Of a DNA stretch of 64,000 nucleotides, positions 22,500-34,329 are shown piece after piece (position 1 is the first letter of the stretch; each line of letters opens with the position of its first letter). This stretch comes from Siphonodentalium dalli. Taxonomy: Eukaryota > Mollusca > Scaphopoda > Gadilida > Siphonodentaliidae. The stretch spans positions 41,875,912 through 41,939,911 of the forward strand of contig CP136064.1 in the NCBI GenBank assembly GCA_032622095.1. The letters are read 5' to 3'. The notes under the pieces were generated by a model that was not told the DNA's origin, ran no database searches, and was given only the letters and a program-made list of their open reading frames with translations. The position numbers were made by a program, and so were the translations under genes.

Positions 22500-24780
22500 T
22501 AAAAAAGACAAAGGTGGCCTTTATTTGTTTTTCTGAGTCAACATTTAATTTAAGTCATGATCCGTAATGGAACCAAAATAATCAGTAAATTTTGAGATGA
22601 TAACAAACTAATAAAACTCACAAAATGTGCATACTCCGCCAAAAACTATTTTAGGCGCGCCATGCCAAATATAGGTGAGCGGCAGAGACCCCAAAAAAAT
22701 CGATTTAATATACCCACCGTACTTAAGGACAAATTTGGTATCTTTGGAAAGGTGAGGTTGTAGGCTAATTGATATGACCTACTATCGGATCTGAAAGTGG
22801 TGCGGTTGTCATGGAAACGGTCCCCCAAAAGTATTGTCACATATCGACGGTATTGTCAATAAATGCCATCGATCGAATAATGGAAGGCTGCATTTCTCAA
22901 CATTCATTTTCATTTTAAGTCAATTCTGGTTTAATGGTATAAGGACGATATGTGAACTCAGCTGAACGTTCCTATTGGAGATATGAGTCCGTATGGTGGT
23001 TGGAACGCCGTTTTTGGGTAATTTTAGGGGTTTTTAGTGAGAAAATTGTGATTTTTGGAATCGCAGTGCTGGTTGAGAACAACACACTATCAAATGGACT
23101 GTGATATGTCATTTTGAAGATCTTGATGTGGCCTAACCGATTGGATGGCTTATATGGTTGGGCGTTGATTTGGTTATCATGGAAACGACTCTAATATTTC
23201 GGAATAAATGTGTGTATATTCCTTGAAATTTCATGAAAAGTTTATCGATACAAACCGACAATCTACTGCAACAATAGTATTGACCTTTATAACATTACCT
23301 AGAATGTTCTAGACTACATCTACTTTCGGAATAAAGGATCATTCTGATTTTAAAGACCAATGTTGGTATTTTTGTTATGTTATTTTGAATAAAAGTTCCA
23401 TTTCCTGTATAAAATTAGTGAACAAAACATAACGAACCCACACTAACACTCCATCCTACCAACTGCGCAGTTTTATCTGTATATGGTGTTGCACTCAAAT
23501 ACGACACGTCAGGGCGTAACTGACACCATAATGGAACATCCATATACCTTAAAATGGTGACACCACCGGTGACCCGAGAAAAATTTGATCCCCTAACTTT
23601 ATTCATTGCTTGAAATGAAAGCCCCATATACACCACAATTTCAATAATAAACTAACGCCGAAATATCACATATTGTTGTGTTGGCGTCTCTTGGCAGAAT
23701 ACATTATTCACCAAACAATGACTTTATATTAACTGTTGATGCTCTCACGCATATCATCTGAAATTTTACAATGAACTGCATATCGTATTTATATGGAATG
23801 CACTTGCACCTAGTTATTGTGACGCAAGTGTACATACATTAAGATTGTATACCAGTTTATGATATCAGTCAGCAATGTTGGTGCGCAGGGGATGTCATTT
23901 GACACACAACGAGCACCGTCCTCCAGAAATATATATATACAAAAAAGTGGTTTTCCCAAAAAATCTCTGTTCGCACAGATTTAGGCTTCTGGCTAACTCA
24001 GTTTTCATATTCCCCATATCCGTGCGAACAATTTGATATATAATACGTCTTGGTGGTTGGCGACATGATTCAACTAGTAAAAAAATAAGGCCCTTTTCCG
24101 GTCTCTGCTGCTCCACTATGTAATTAATACTCCATCTGGTTTCAACAAGGTGTTTGGACCCTCACGTGATGCCATTACGTTGCCAACGTCATTACATCGT
24201 TAGCCCAGAATCCCTAAAAAAAAAACTTCGTACACATTCCATGCTGTCATTTCTGTGAATTCAAATAACATTACATTCTGATATATAAACTGTCATTCTC
24301 ACAAAGGAATGTCATTCCAATTTTCACCAGTTTCCCCCCATAAATAAAACACTTAAATCACACCAAAATGACGAACAAAATCAGAAAAACATTAAAAAGA
24401 GAAGCGAATGAAGTTTGAATGCACAGGGTAGTTTGGAAAATGAGCCTGTCGTAATATAACACACATTTGGTCCTCATTCTAGTGGAACAGTATAACATGA
24501 ACTGTATTTTATTGTGATAGCGGCTACAATTATTGCTAATTTCACGAAAGTCGGGTCACCGTTTCCATGGTTATCGCACCACTTTCAATTTTTTTGACAG
24601 GGCCTATCTTGTAGCATATAATCTACCCTTTCATATGAAATATAAAAATTCGCTTATATTAAACTCCTTAAATACGGCCATTTTTGGGTCCTGGCCGCTC
24701 ACCTAATAATGTAGACGTGTGTGTATATATGCCATATGCATGAGAAGAAGGTGAAACTCTCTCCAAGATGTACTATAGGG
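22500..24780. repeat. Dispersed repeat split by a 2-kb insertion
   Basis: AAGTCATGATC, CAGTAAATTTTGAG and CATACTCCG at 22540-22670 continue as GCATGAGAAGAAGGTGAAAC at 24738. Both parts are found together, uninterrupted, at 26450-26670. Confidence 0.65.
22674..24713. mobile_element. 2.0-kb inverted-terminal element with TA duplication
   Basis: Ends GGTGAGCGGCAGAGACCC and GGGTCCTGGCCGCTCACC, with TA at 22672-22673 and 24714-24715. Internal repeats carry ATGGAAAC-containing blocks (22810, 23175 and the inverse at 24560) resembling RFX X-boxes. No frame longer than 73 codons, so it is non-autonomous or decayed. Confidence 0.7.
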
Positions 24781-24891
24781 GGATTGATTACACATTACTA
24801 TAATTCCATATGTAATCAACATAAGCGAAAAAAAATTCTAACGACCACAATGGAAATATAAGGACCACAATGGAAATTTAAGGACCACAAT

Positions 24892-25625
24892 TAGTGTTCG
24901 GTCCGTAAAAATAAATATTCGAATATTCGAATAATTATTTGACTATTCGAATATTCGAGAATAATCTCCGGGTAATTGTTTCCTGGTTTGTTATTAGTCT
25001 GAGGGTCTGTTAAAAGTATAGTCTATTTTCCACTGACCATAAACGAATTAATATGACGTAACTGTAACGTTCTGATTTGATTGGCGTCATGACATCGAAA
25101 TAATTTTATTGGCTAGGTGTAAACCAGACCGTGCTTGCATGTGGTCATAGGAAGCGGACCTATAAGGCATCGTTTTTTTTTGCACGTTGTCACTTCTGTG
25201 TATAATATGTTGTCAAATTCGAAGAAATCAGATATGTGGACTCACTTCACGTTGGATGCCAAAACTAAAAAGGCTACCGCAGGGCTGATCTCTTCTGAAA
25301 AACGCAACCGGTTGAAGCCGCAGACTGTCCGAATGTTACACTTCTTGAACAAGAACCTTTAAGCCATGCATGGGACATTGACTACTTGAACTTCATAAAC
25401 AGATAAACTCTTGCTATTAAGCCAAAGGACTTTTTTTCCCTCTTTTTTTTTGCGTATAGCATGTGCATGTATAAATATGATATTTCATTAAATAATAAAT
25501 TGGTTCCAAAATATGTTATCTATATAATTTTATAATTTATCTAAATATTCGAATACTATTCGAATATTCGCTCGTTATTCGAACCGAATATTCGAATACC
25601 GAAATCGGTCGAATACCGAACACTA
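24892..25625 (+). mobile_element. Internally deleted hAT transposon
   Basis: Terminal repeats TAGTGTTCGGT and ACCGAACACTA. Perfect 8-bp target duplication ACCACAAT at 24884-24891 and 25626-25633. Subterminal regions are built of ATTCGAATATTCGAATA-type motifs, probably transposase-binding sites. It carries the coding remnant at 25207-25362. Confidence 0.93.
25207..25362 (+). pseudogene. hAT transposase remnant: N-terminus fused to C-terminus
   Basis: The 51-codon frame begins MLSNSKKSDMWTHFTLDAKT, which resembles the start of a BED-finger region (W-HF). It then jumps to SSEKRNRLKPQTVRMLHFLN, the conserved end of the hAT dimerisation domain. The zinc ligands, catalytic DDE residues and most of the protein are absent, so it cannot be an active transposase. 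The frame may simply survive within a deletion derivative mobilised by a full-length relative elsewhere. Confidence 0.85.
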
Positions 25626-25639
25626 ACCACAATGGAAAT

Positions 25640-25905
25640 AAGTCGCTCTTGGGACTTTTTGTATCATCCTTGATAGCCCTCAGCATTTATCTTCCTATGT
25701 TCGATTAGTCTGCCCACCTACTCTCCTCTCTAACATCGCTATCTTTACAGCCTCTCATAAGCCAACTCAAATACCTTCTCATTCAAATTTTCAGCTCGGT
25801 CAACTTTATTTATCACTTTAACAAATGTATGTATTTGTAATTATTTATTGTAAAATACTGACTGAATTTTAGCTAAATAAAAATCAATCAATCAATCACA
25901 CAGAT
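25640..25905 (+). repeat. Possible 3' end of a truncated non-LTR retrotransposon
   Basis: A C/T-rich tract leads to AGCTAAATAAAAATCAATC and a short (ATCA)n tail at 25880-25895. Short tandem tails of this kind close many LINE copies. No reverse transcriptase frame remains, so this is tentative. Confidence 0.3.
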
Positions 25906-26395
25906 TGTAGTATTCATTGTAAAAAAGGCACATTTAAAAGTCACATTAAAACCAAATGAGCAATAAGCAACAGTAGCAGATACAATAGCACAGTAACAAC
26001 CACAATATCCAAACAACCCTACCCTCAAAGGTGGCCTTTTTTACTCGTTATATACTTAAAGATGGTCTATCTCTTCCCAACACATTTTATATTGATTCCA
26101 GTGTATAAAATAATAGACATGAATCGAGGACACCTGTGCGGAAAATCTTATATCGAATAATATCAATTTTATTTAGAATTTCTTATGACAATCGTGAGAC
26201 ATTTTTATGGTCTATTTTTAGAACATAAATTCATGCGAAAACGTTCGGAATGTACCAAGAAGGATAACTCTATCTTGTTAATTACGATCGAGTAAAACCA
26301 CTTTAGTATGCCTTTATAGACAAATAGTATATACCATCTTCAGTGGTATCTGTATTGTATCCCCAAGTACTGGCACTTGAAATCGGGATTGAAAT

Positions 26396-26403
26396 TTTGT
26401 TGT

Positions 26404-26432
<29 letters not shown>
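26396..26432. repeat. (GTT)n microsatellite
   Basis: About ten GTT units. Confidence 0.85.
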
Positions 26433-26434
<2 letters not shown>

Positions 26435-26449
26435 GTAATTGTGGCCCGT

Positions 26450-26680
26450 AAGAGATAGACCATTTTAAGTCATGATCTTGGAACCAAACTAACCAGTAAA
26501 TTTTGAGTTGAGAACAAACTGTCAAAACTCGCATAAAAGTCACAAAAGGAGCATATACTCCGTCAGACACTATATTTAGGCGGCATCTAAATTATATATA
26601 GATAATGCAAACGTATATTCATGAGAAGATAACAAAGTTTAAACTGTCTCCAAGATGTACTATACCAAACTCCAGGCAGA
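26450..26680. repeat. Uninterrupted copy of the 22.5/24.7-kb dispersed repeat
   Basis: AAGTCATGATCTTGGAACCAA through TCTCCAAGATGTACTAT is collinear with 22540-22670 joined to 24740-24778. Confidence 0.6.
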
Positions 26681-27029
26681 GTTATCTCCCATCGCTCCGC
26701 TGAGATACCACTGCCATAAGGACATTAATTGGTAAGGATTTCTTACGTGTTTTTAGTTCTTAGTTTTAGGATTAAAATTGTCTATGTCTGGCTCAGTTCA
26801 TATTGTTCTTATCAATACCGAAAGAATTACCATTATTGCAAACTTAAAAAAAAATTTGGTGGTCAAAACAAGATAATAGGTGACTAAATATAGTTCCGCG
26901 ACGATATGTAAAAATAGATTTATCGTCTGCAAAGTACCATCCTTGTGGCAGTGCTATATCGCAGTGATAACGTAGATGGCGCTGTATGGAGTTTGGTACT
27001 ATACTAGGAGCTGTTGATTACACCCATAA

Positions 27030-27458
27030 AGATGCATAATCCGATTTAATCCCCTAAATTACTATTTCTTCGTCTTCGCGGGTAAAAAATGTTAGATTTG
27101 AGTCGAGAAACCCACCCATCAAAGCCCAGAGTTATCAGATTTCGAGTTTTAAAATCTGTTATTTTTCATCACCCGGAATATTTGGCGGCCTGGCAAATAT
27201 TCGACGAATGCCGACCGACATAGTCTCGATACCAAATTGCGTTGAACAAAATGTTGATATCTGACACTCTTTGAGCAATTTTATACCATAGTTGACTGTG
27301 GTTAGCATTGTGTTTTGACAATTAATCGATTCTGATAACTCAGTGAAGCGGCATTTCAAGAAATTTTGTTCTTGTTGTTGTTGTTATTGTTGGTGTTGTT
27401 GTTGTTATTGTCGGAATCTGATGATATGGGACCACCGAATCGGATTGTGTACCTTTAA
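27030..27458. mobile_element. Decayed TTAA element, family C
   Basis: GGGTAAAAAATGTTAGATTTG and AGTCGAGAAACCCACCC match family C. The right end GGATTGTGTACCTTTAA is preserved and the left end is eroded. (GTT)n lies inside. Confidence 0.6.
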
Positions 27459-27459
27459 G

Positions 27460-28070
27460 ATCATCCAAAATCCATGTGTATATAATATATATGAACATTG
27501 CCCATGCAAGTTATAGAAATGAGCGCTGCGCTTGTCGAATTTCATGTTTTGTGTAATCCTTATAGATAAAATATATTGCAAATATAGGATGTATTTGTAA
27601 GAATTATAAGGTCATACAGTTTCAATTCACTCGGATACACATTGCATGTAGGCGGATTTTATTACATACATCATATCATTGTCCACAGGGAAGTGACGAA
27701 GAGGGAGGGTAATCGCAATACACCGTGACGCACAAACACGCGCCACAACTTTGGTAAAAACATTTAACAGTTGGCCATTTCATGCATGCCTGTCACAACA
27801 TTAGCTGCAAATTTCAAACAGCAAATACAGGTAGGTTGAAATTATTCTTACAGTAGCTTGATTTTCCAACCAGTAATTAGTGGGAATTTGTTTGTTTTTA
27901 AACCAACAGTCGCAAATTGTTCTACTTTTGGTCGAGACTTTGGAAACTGTCCAACATTACTAGTCCAGGAGATATTGGTCAACCTCTGCACCCCCCCCCA
28001 GGACTCAACTTCACCCCACTAATTTTCTTTCTTAATGTCTCCTCTAATTTTTTTCACTTGTTAACAAGAA
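27460..28070. other. Intergenic sequence, partly a decayed repeat
   Basis: The 27830-28020 part resembles the GGTTGGAAA/C-tract family of 32.1-32.6 and 42.3-43.3 kb. Otherwise nothing recognised. Confidence 0.35.
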
Positions 28071-28079
28071 CAAAAAGTG

Positions 28080-28290
28080 GCCGCAGAGACTCCAGACAAG
28101 ATGGCGTCCATCATGGCGGCCATTTTTTGTATATGCACCAGGTCTCTTTGATCGCCGTTATGGTAAAGAAAGATGATATCAGATGCGGTCTTGATTTCCG
28201 CTCGATTCGTAATGGTAATATACAGCCCTTACAAATTAGCCAAAATCTGACACCAGAATCCAATATGGCGGTCAAGATGGCCGCCGAAAT
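28080..28290. repeat. Decayed repeat with AAGATGGCGGC motifs
   Basis: ACAAGATGGCGTCCATCATG, ATATGGCGGTCAAGATGGCC and similar. Related to 37140-37700. Confidence 0.5.
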
Positions 28291-28299
28291 GTGAAAATA

Positions 28300-29700
28300 T
28301 GCTATTTTTCTGACATTTCACCACCTTTCGTTTGTCTCTGTGGGAAAATATTGGCATCTTGGCGTGATGTTATACATTTATCGTATAGAAGAGTCATTGG
28401 CGAACACATGGGGACCATAATATACATTCATTGTGGGATATTTTTGTCCGATATCACGTTTTTTTCCAAATGCCGGTATAATAGGTCAAAGCCGAATCGA
28501 CGTTAAAGTCTCACAATGAGACTTTTTCCGCAACAATAATTTTTTTTCCGAGTTATCCCCCTGCATAGCTTTTTTATATTATAATAGGTTGGCGATTATT
28601 GCAATACGATAGAGGAACACTCTGACTTTCGTACTCAGATTCATACATTTTTGTACCTCGCTTGCCTGACCGAAATTTTACGGGGAAATGGCTAATTTGG
28701 ATTTATTTGTCGTTCTAGATATGGTTATTGTGCCTTTTATCATTCCTTTTCATGAAAACAAATTAAAAACAAGTCGAATATGTTATGATAATTTTTAAAC
28801 ATTCTTGTGCATGAAATTGGGGATAAATTGTTCCCAGAGTTAGAGTACGTTATTTCACAGTCCGTATTCGCCACCCCTGCACATTCGCAATGCGCAGCCG
28901 AACTTCCGGTGTGGAATTTTTATGTGTTAAAAATAAATAGTTTTTTCATCTGTCATATCTGCTTGTTTCGTTCATTATTCGCAGAAAATGTGTATCTCAT
29001 TATTTCGTGTACATAACGGATTAGATATAGACTGTTTTAACCCGTTTGGATGTTAGAAATACCGCTTAATTATCAGAAAATATCATGTGAAGTGACGGGA
29101 CCAATCCGAATATCGCACACTGGACTTTCACTTTGTGAAGTTGGTCAACATGACCGCTTTCGCAGATTGCTGCTTCCAGCGTAGAAGGATACGCACTACG
29201 TTCATGACTGAACTAACACTGGACTGATCACAGACACTGTGTGTGAGTCACTGAGTGTGGCAGGTCAGGCTATGCCGTATTCAACTGTTATTATCATGGA
29301 CATTGACTCGAATAAGTGAATAGCACTGATTGACCCAAGGCAATGGAAGAATGCAAACAATGTGAATGTAATGATTATTGCAAAATATGATGATTATAGT
29401 TCTATTCTGGACTCCTCAGCCCTTCAATGCTGAAATGCAGTCAACGCTGACGCCGTAAAAGGTCATTGAATGTTCAGAATTCAGATTCTATCATTCTGCA
29501 TAGTACATTAGACTGATTAGAAGTACAGTAGCTACATGTGTGTGAACTTGTGAAGGGTAGAACATGATATGGAGATTGGAGAATCAGAATGGCAATGGCA
29601 CCACTCACCAGTGTCAGTGAATCGAGTGAGGATGTTTACCAAACATGTCATGAAACATGCAGACATGGACAATGCTGTGAAATGGATTATAATTCACCAG
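28300..29700. other. Intergenic AT-rich sequence, nothing recognised
   Basis: Short frames only, with no splice-supported exon. Confidence 0.35.
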
Positions 29701-31210
29701 ACTCCCGGATCATGATCATAAGTTACCGGTACATACTAGTAACATTCCGCCTTTGATCATTAGATCAAGACTAAACCAGACTTGGATAATGAGTAATGGA
29801 CAAAGACAGTTACATGTTACACATGCGGCTGCACATGGTTTTGATTCATTAAAATTATTTTGTAAAAATCATGAACTTATGTTATCAAAATCAATGACTA
29901 ACAGTGATCACCAAAGTCACTTACTGGTACATTGTTTATGCCAAACAACAGGTCTGACACAACTTGAATTCCATTGTACCGGTACATGTACCGTATATAT
30001 TCAACTATTATGAAGTGGTGAAAATATCTCATGTACGGTACCTACTACATGTACTAAGTACAGTATATATATCGGTGCTGGCATTTTTGATTATTTAACT
30101 GATTTACTTGTACTAGTAGTTAGAATTTTGAAATCATCTTGGTGAGAAGTTATTTATAATGTCATTCAAATGGCATACCGGTACATGCACATGTACTTCT
30201 GCCATTATGAAATAAACAGGTCTTCTGTAATAAGCTGTAGAATTCTTTTTATATTGGAATATGATGCCTTCTCATTTGCTCTGTTAAAATTATAGTGTTA
30301 TATATATGTACATTTTAAGTGGTTGTGCATTACGAAGTGAGATGATTCCATGAAGTTTTAGTAAAAATAGAGAAAACCTGGAGTTTACGTATATACCGTA
30401 CCAGTGTACATTGTGTATGGTAGTACAATTAAGATATAATACATGTAGTTGAATATCACTATGATAGTTGAATTCAAGAAGAGCCAGACTTGATAATGAC
30501 TTACTCATATTAGCATCTACATGTACTAGTAACGGTACTCTCATGTGCAATAATAGTGTCAATAATATGATAGTGTCAACACTGTTATTATATTTGGAGA
30601 ACACTTCCCATGATCAGATCACTAAGAGACATAGAGTGAAATTGCTGTGGTTACTATTATTAATTTTAGCTAAAAAATCCCACCATCACTATTATTAGTT
30701 TGTCTCTATTATTACGCAACTTAGAGGATGTTGTCTGAATGAACTATCATTTATTATATTACCTGATGTATCAGAACAAATTAAAAAGGTAATAAACAGG
30801 CCAGACACCTACATGTACAGTATGGTCGGTTCCAGTACTGCTAGTGTTATTGTACCAGTACTGTTTATATTCAGTACTAGGAAAATTTAATGAAAGTTAT
30901 GCAACGAATGATTGTGTAGGCCTACTGATGTTAAAAGGAGTATAAATTTAAAATGACCTTGCCACTTTAACAAACACATCGCTATTGATATAATACTCAA
31001 TAATGAGTTTGTTAAAGTGGTGCGCTCGTTTTAAATTAACATGGAGAATATAGCAATTCATGTGGGTCCAATATGTGTACATATACATGTATACCGGTAC
31101 ACGCAGAGCTGATTGATTTACAATTATGGCTTTCATTATATCGTAGACAAGGTGTGGGATGTTTCTTTCATTTTCAGATGCGGTTAAAATTATTCATCAG
31201 GTTCACTGAT

Positions 31211-31254
31211 TGTAGCTGGGACTAATACATGTATAACATATATTAGTCCCAGAT
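31211..31254. repeat. Small hairpin repeat, copy 1
   Basis: CTGGGACTAATA and TATATTAGTCCCAG pair around an AT-rich loop. A second copy is at 32606. Confidence 0.7.
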
Positions 31255-31288
31255 TGTAGTGGGGTTGAGATATGGTTGCTGTTAGATC

Positions 31289-31841
31289 TTAAAGGTACTC
31301 AATCCGAATTAACGGTCGCAAATTACTATTTCCTTGACTTCGGGGGTAAAAAATATTTGATTCGAGTCGAGGAACCCACCCACCACAGCTCAGAGTGATC
31401 AGATATCGATGTTATAAATCTATTATTTTAATTTAAGTGGCCCAATAGACAGTCAACGAGAAGAATTTCATTGACCAAATTGCGGGCAAAGATGGATAAC
31501 TCTAAAATCAAGTGGCTTTTTGTGTCAGATATTTGACAAACCGGCAAAATAGAAAGTCATCGAGAAGAATTTCATTGACCAAATTGCGGGCAAAGATGGA
31601 TAACTCTATCTAAAATCAAGTGGCTTTTTGTGTCAGATATTTGACAAACCGGTAAAATTTCGTTGAACAAAATGTTGATAAATAACAGGTTTTGTGCAAT
31701 TTTATACTATAGTTGATGGTGCTTTTCATTATTTTTGGGCAATTATTAGATTCTGAAAACTGAAGCGTCATTTCAAAAAATGTTGTTGTTGGAATGTGAT
31801 TATATGGGGACCCTCTGATCGGATTAAGTACCGGTACCTGT
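31289..31841. mobile_element. TTAA element, family C, with internal tandem duplication
   Basis: Left TTAA 31289-31292 followed by AGGTACTCAATCCG. Right end GATCGGATTAAGTACC is eroded. A ~118-bp block (CGAGAAGAATTTCATTGACC onward) is repeated in tandem at 31450-31660. Confidence 0.75.
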
Positions 31842-32099
31842 AAGAGATTTTATGGTATCTGGAACATTTCATATTTAATTACATGTAGCATGGCATTCAG
31901 AAATATGATATGTCGCCTTGAGGCAAAAAATTATATTACCATATTTATGGTAGTGATCGCCTACAATCCCTACATGTATTGACCAAAATGGACAGGATTA
32001 CATTTTTCTCTTGTCTTGTCTATTTCATTCCTAACTTAGAAGTATGTCGATCTGGTAAATAATTGACTGGAGAGAATAGCATTTATGTCTTGGCCACTA

Positions 32100-32570
32100 A
32101 CTTGGAGCTGTGATAATAATAGTAAGTTATCGTTGGAGACCCCCCCCCCCCCCTCCCACAATGGAGATCTCTAGTCGCATCCATGTAGCCAATGTGTCTT
32201 ATACCTTATAACCGGGGAGGTGGCTACATGTAGATGGTCCCCATTGGTGGGTGGTTGGGAAACTTGGGTTTGTCCACCTTGACATTTTCAAATGTACGTA
32301 CCTTGAACCAGACCAAAGTCAAATGTTCTTGAAATACTACTTTGCACCCCCCCCCCCCCCCCCAGTTGAATTTTCCAAATGGTACCTCAAACATTTCCAA
32401 CTGAAATGTCCAACCTGACACCCTCTAAACCTAAATTGTTCAACCGATAGCCATTCCGACCAAACTTTGGACCAAAAGTAGAAGAATATACTGCTGTTGG
32501 TCTAAAAACAACACATTCCCCCACTAAATACTGGTTGGAAAATCAAACAATCAATAATATATATTGTTTG
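32100..32570. repeat. Decayed relative of the 42.2-kb element
   Basis: C-tracts at 32140 and 32347. GTTGAATTTTCCAAATGG and ACTGGTTGGAAAATCAAAC resemble the GGTTGGAAATTTCCAAC blocks of 42.3-43.3 kb. Confidence 0.5.
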
Positions 32571-32605
32571 TATCTCAGGATGTCTACTGTTCACATTTCT
32601 ACCTA

Positions 32606-32656
32606 CATGTAGCTGGGACTAATATATTATTATATATTATATGAGTCCCAGTCTCT
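32606..32656. repeat. Small hairpin repeat, copy 2
   Basis: GTAGCTGGGACTAATATATT pairs with ATATGAGTCCCAG. Same family as 31211-31254. Confidence 0.7.
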
Positions 32657-32669
32657 AGTAAGCTATTAT

Positions 32670-33900
32670 TATGGGAGGCCAAATTCACATTTAATAATCA
32701 ATTGCGCTTAAGCGCAATCATTGCGCTTAAGCGTAATTATTTGCGCTTAAGCGCAATTCATGGTTATATGTAACAAAACACCCCTGGTGAATAAATAGGT
32801 TTCTCCATAACTTAGCATTAACTCCTATTGACATGTCACTTCTTGGTTTCATTGGTTTGGATGGGTAGGGAGCTAGCCCAACTTCTTTATCAAAATGGCT
32901 GACTCGCAATAGTCTCACCTTCTGTTTTAGTTGGAGCGATTCGTGATAGCATTATATTATCTTCGGTATATATTAGTTGGGGCTACTTGCAATAGCATTA
33001 CTTTCTGTATTAGTCGGGGCGACATTGATTTTCTAAAATTTTCGAGTATACAGGCACACCATATGAGGGAAGCAAGCCCTCGGTGACACCACATTCACAC
33101 TATATGATCATGGAAATACTATAGATTTGTGCAAGAGCTGCTGATTTAATAAGAAAAACTAGAGCTTCAGGACTGAGACATCAAAGCTCCAGTAATTACA
33201 CACCATTTTTTGGACAGGGATCAGCTGCAGGGATGCTGATAATATGAAAATAGAGTTTTTTCCCCCTGATTTAAGTCAATAAGTAAACCATACATTATTC
33301 AGGATTTAGTCGGAAATATGGCTTGTTGCCATTCATCGGAAAGCTCTCGAGAGCTTTTCGATGAATGGCAACAAGCCATATTTCCGACTAAATCCTGAAA
33401 AGTTACCCATAATTCTGCTGTGGTTAAGAAGTCGATTAAATAGAGCATTACTGTATGAGGTAAGAAAGCCCTCATGCAGTGACACAGCATGCATGTATAG
33501 GATATTACCATAGTAAAGGCTAAAATCTGTGCAAAAATACATTAAAAACATCATACAAAACATTCCTAGAGTTCCGGGAAGGCGACATCAATTCTTTGGA
33601 TAGAGGGATGCTGATAATATGTAATTAGGGGATTCTCCTTGTTGAACACATACCCACAGTTTGACTGTTGAGTACAGGTCAAAATTAGCCCAATGCTCAT
33701 CTTGTGTTGCTAGGTGATACACCAGGTCATGCTAATAGTTTATGGGTAGGTTAGATAGTAGTCACAATTACGCTTAAGCGCAATTGATTGCGCTTAAGCG
33801 CAATTAAGCGTAATTAATTACGCTTAAGCGTAAATGCCCTATTTGCGCTTAAGCACAATATGTGGCAATTCATTATTAAATGTGAATTTGGCCTCCCATA
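32670..33900. mobile_element. 1.2-kb element with palindrome arrays at both ends
   Basis: Terminal repeats TATGGGAGGCCAAATTCACA and mirror, flanked by TATTAT (32664-32669, 33901-33906). Just inside each end lies an array of TTGCGCTTAAGCGCAA palindromes (32698-32760 and 33770-33860), looking like binding sites for a cognate protein. The interior holds the 19.6-kb-type repeat and a truncated mariner-type element. No transposase frame. Confidence 0.78.
33298..33453. mobile_element. Mariner-type foldback, 5'-truncated
   Basis: It begins within the left arm (TTCAGGATTTAGTCGG), keeps the full right arm, and ends AGAGCATTACTG before TA. Confidence 0.8.
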
Positions 33901-33904
33901 TATT

Positions 33905-34185
33905 ATATGTTTTGGGTTGGGAGGTAGGCCTACCACCCGGGGGTGATACGTGGTGGCTAGGAGTGTTTTTAGGTGGTATTTAGGGCGGGCCACCCACACA
34001 TTCCGTTAAATCGGTCGAAATCCTTACCATTCTCGAAAATGGTCCATACCCAATTTTCACCCCTCGGGGTGGTACCACCCGCGGGGGTGATGGGTGGAGG
34101 TCGGGGTGTTTCTATGTGGTATTTGGGGCGGGCCACACACCCATGCCGTCAAGTCAGCCGAAAGCGACATTTTTATAAGGAATAT
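33905..34185. repeat. ~160-bp tandem duplication
   Basis: GTGGTATTTAGGGCGGGCCAC and GTGGTATTTGGGGCGGGCC-type blocks with preceding TACCACCC lie 158 bp apart. Confidence 0.7.
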
Positions 34186-34329
34186 ATATATAGGGAAGGG
34201 AATAAGTTCCAAATGTCATGATCGTTGTGATAGCGCCATATACAAATGTCTGCCATTAGCATGAATTGTAATTCGCCAGACACAAAGAATGATGAGGCGA
34301 TCAGCATAATAATTGCATTAGAATATCAA

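Larger units (their letters stand above)
24842..25650. repeat. 19-bp tandem repeat that hosts the hAT insertion
   Basis: GGACCACAATGGAAATATA-type units at 24843, 24863 and 24883, the last split by the transposon and resumed at 25626. Confidence 0.7.
29700..32620. repeat. Tract rich in TACATGTA and TACCGGTA palindromes
   Basis: At least a dozen ACATGTA sites (for example 29987, 30049, 30440, 30521, 30811, 31086, 31225, 31885, 31972, 32224, 32607) and many CCGGTAC sites within 3 kb. This is far denser than elsewhere in the window. Confidence 0.6.
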
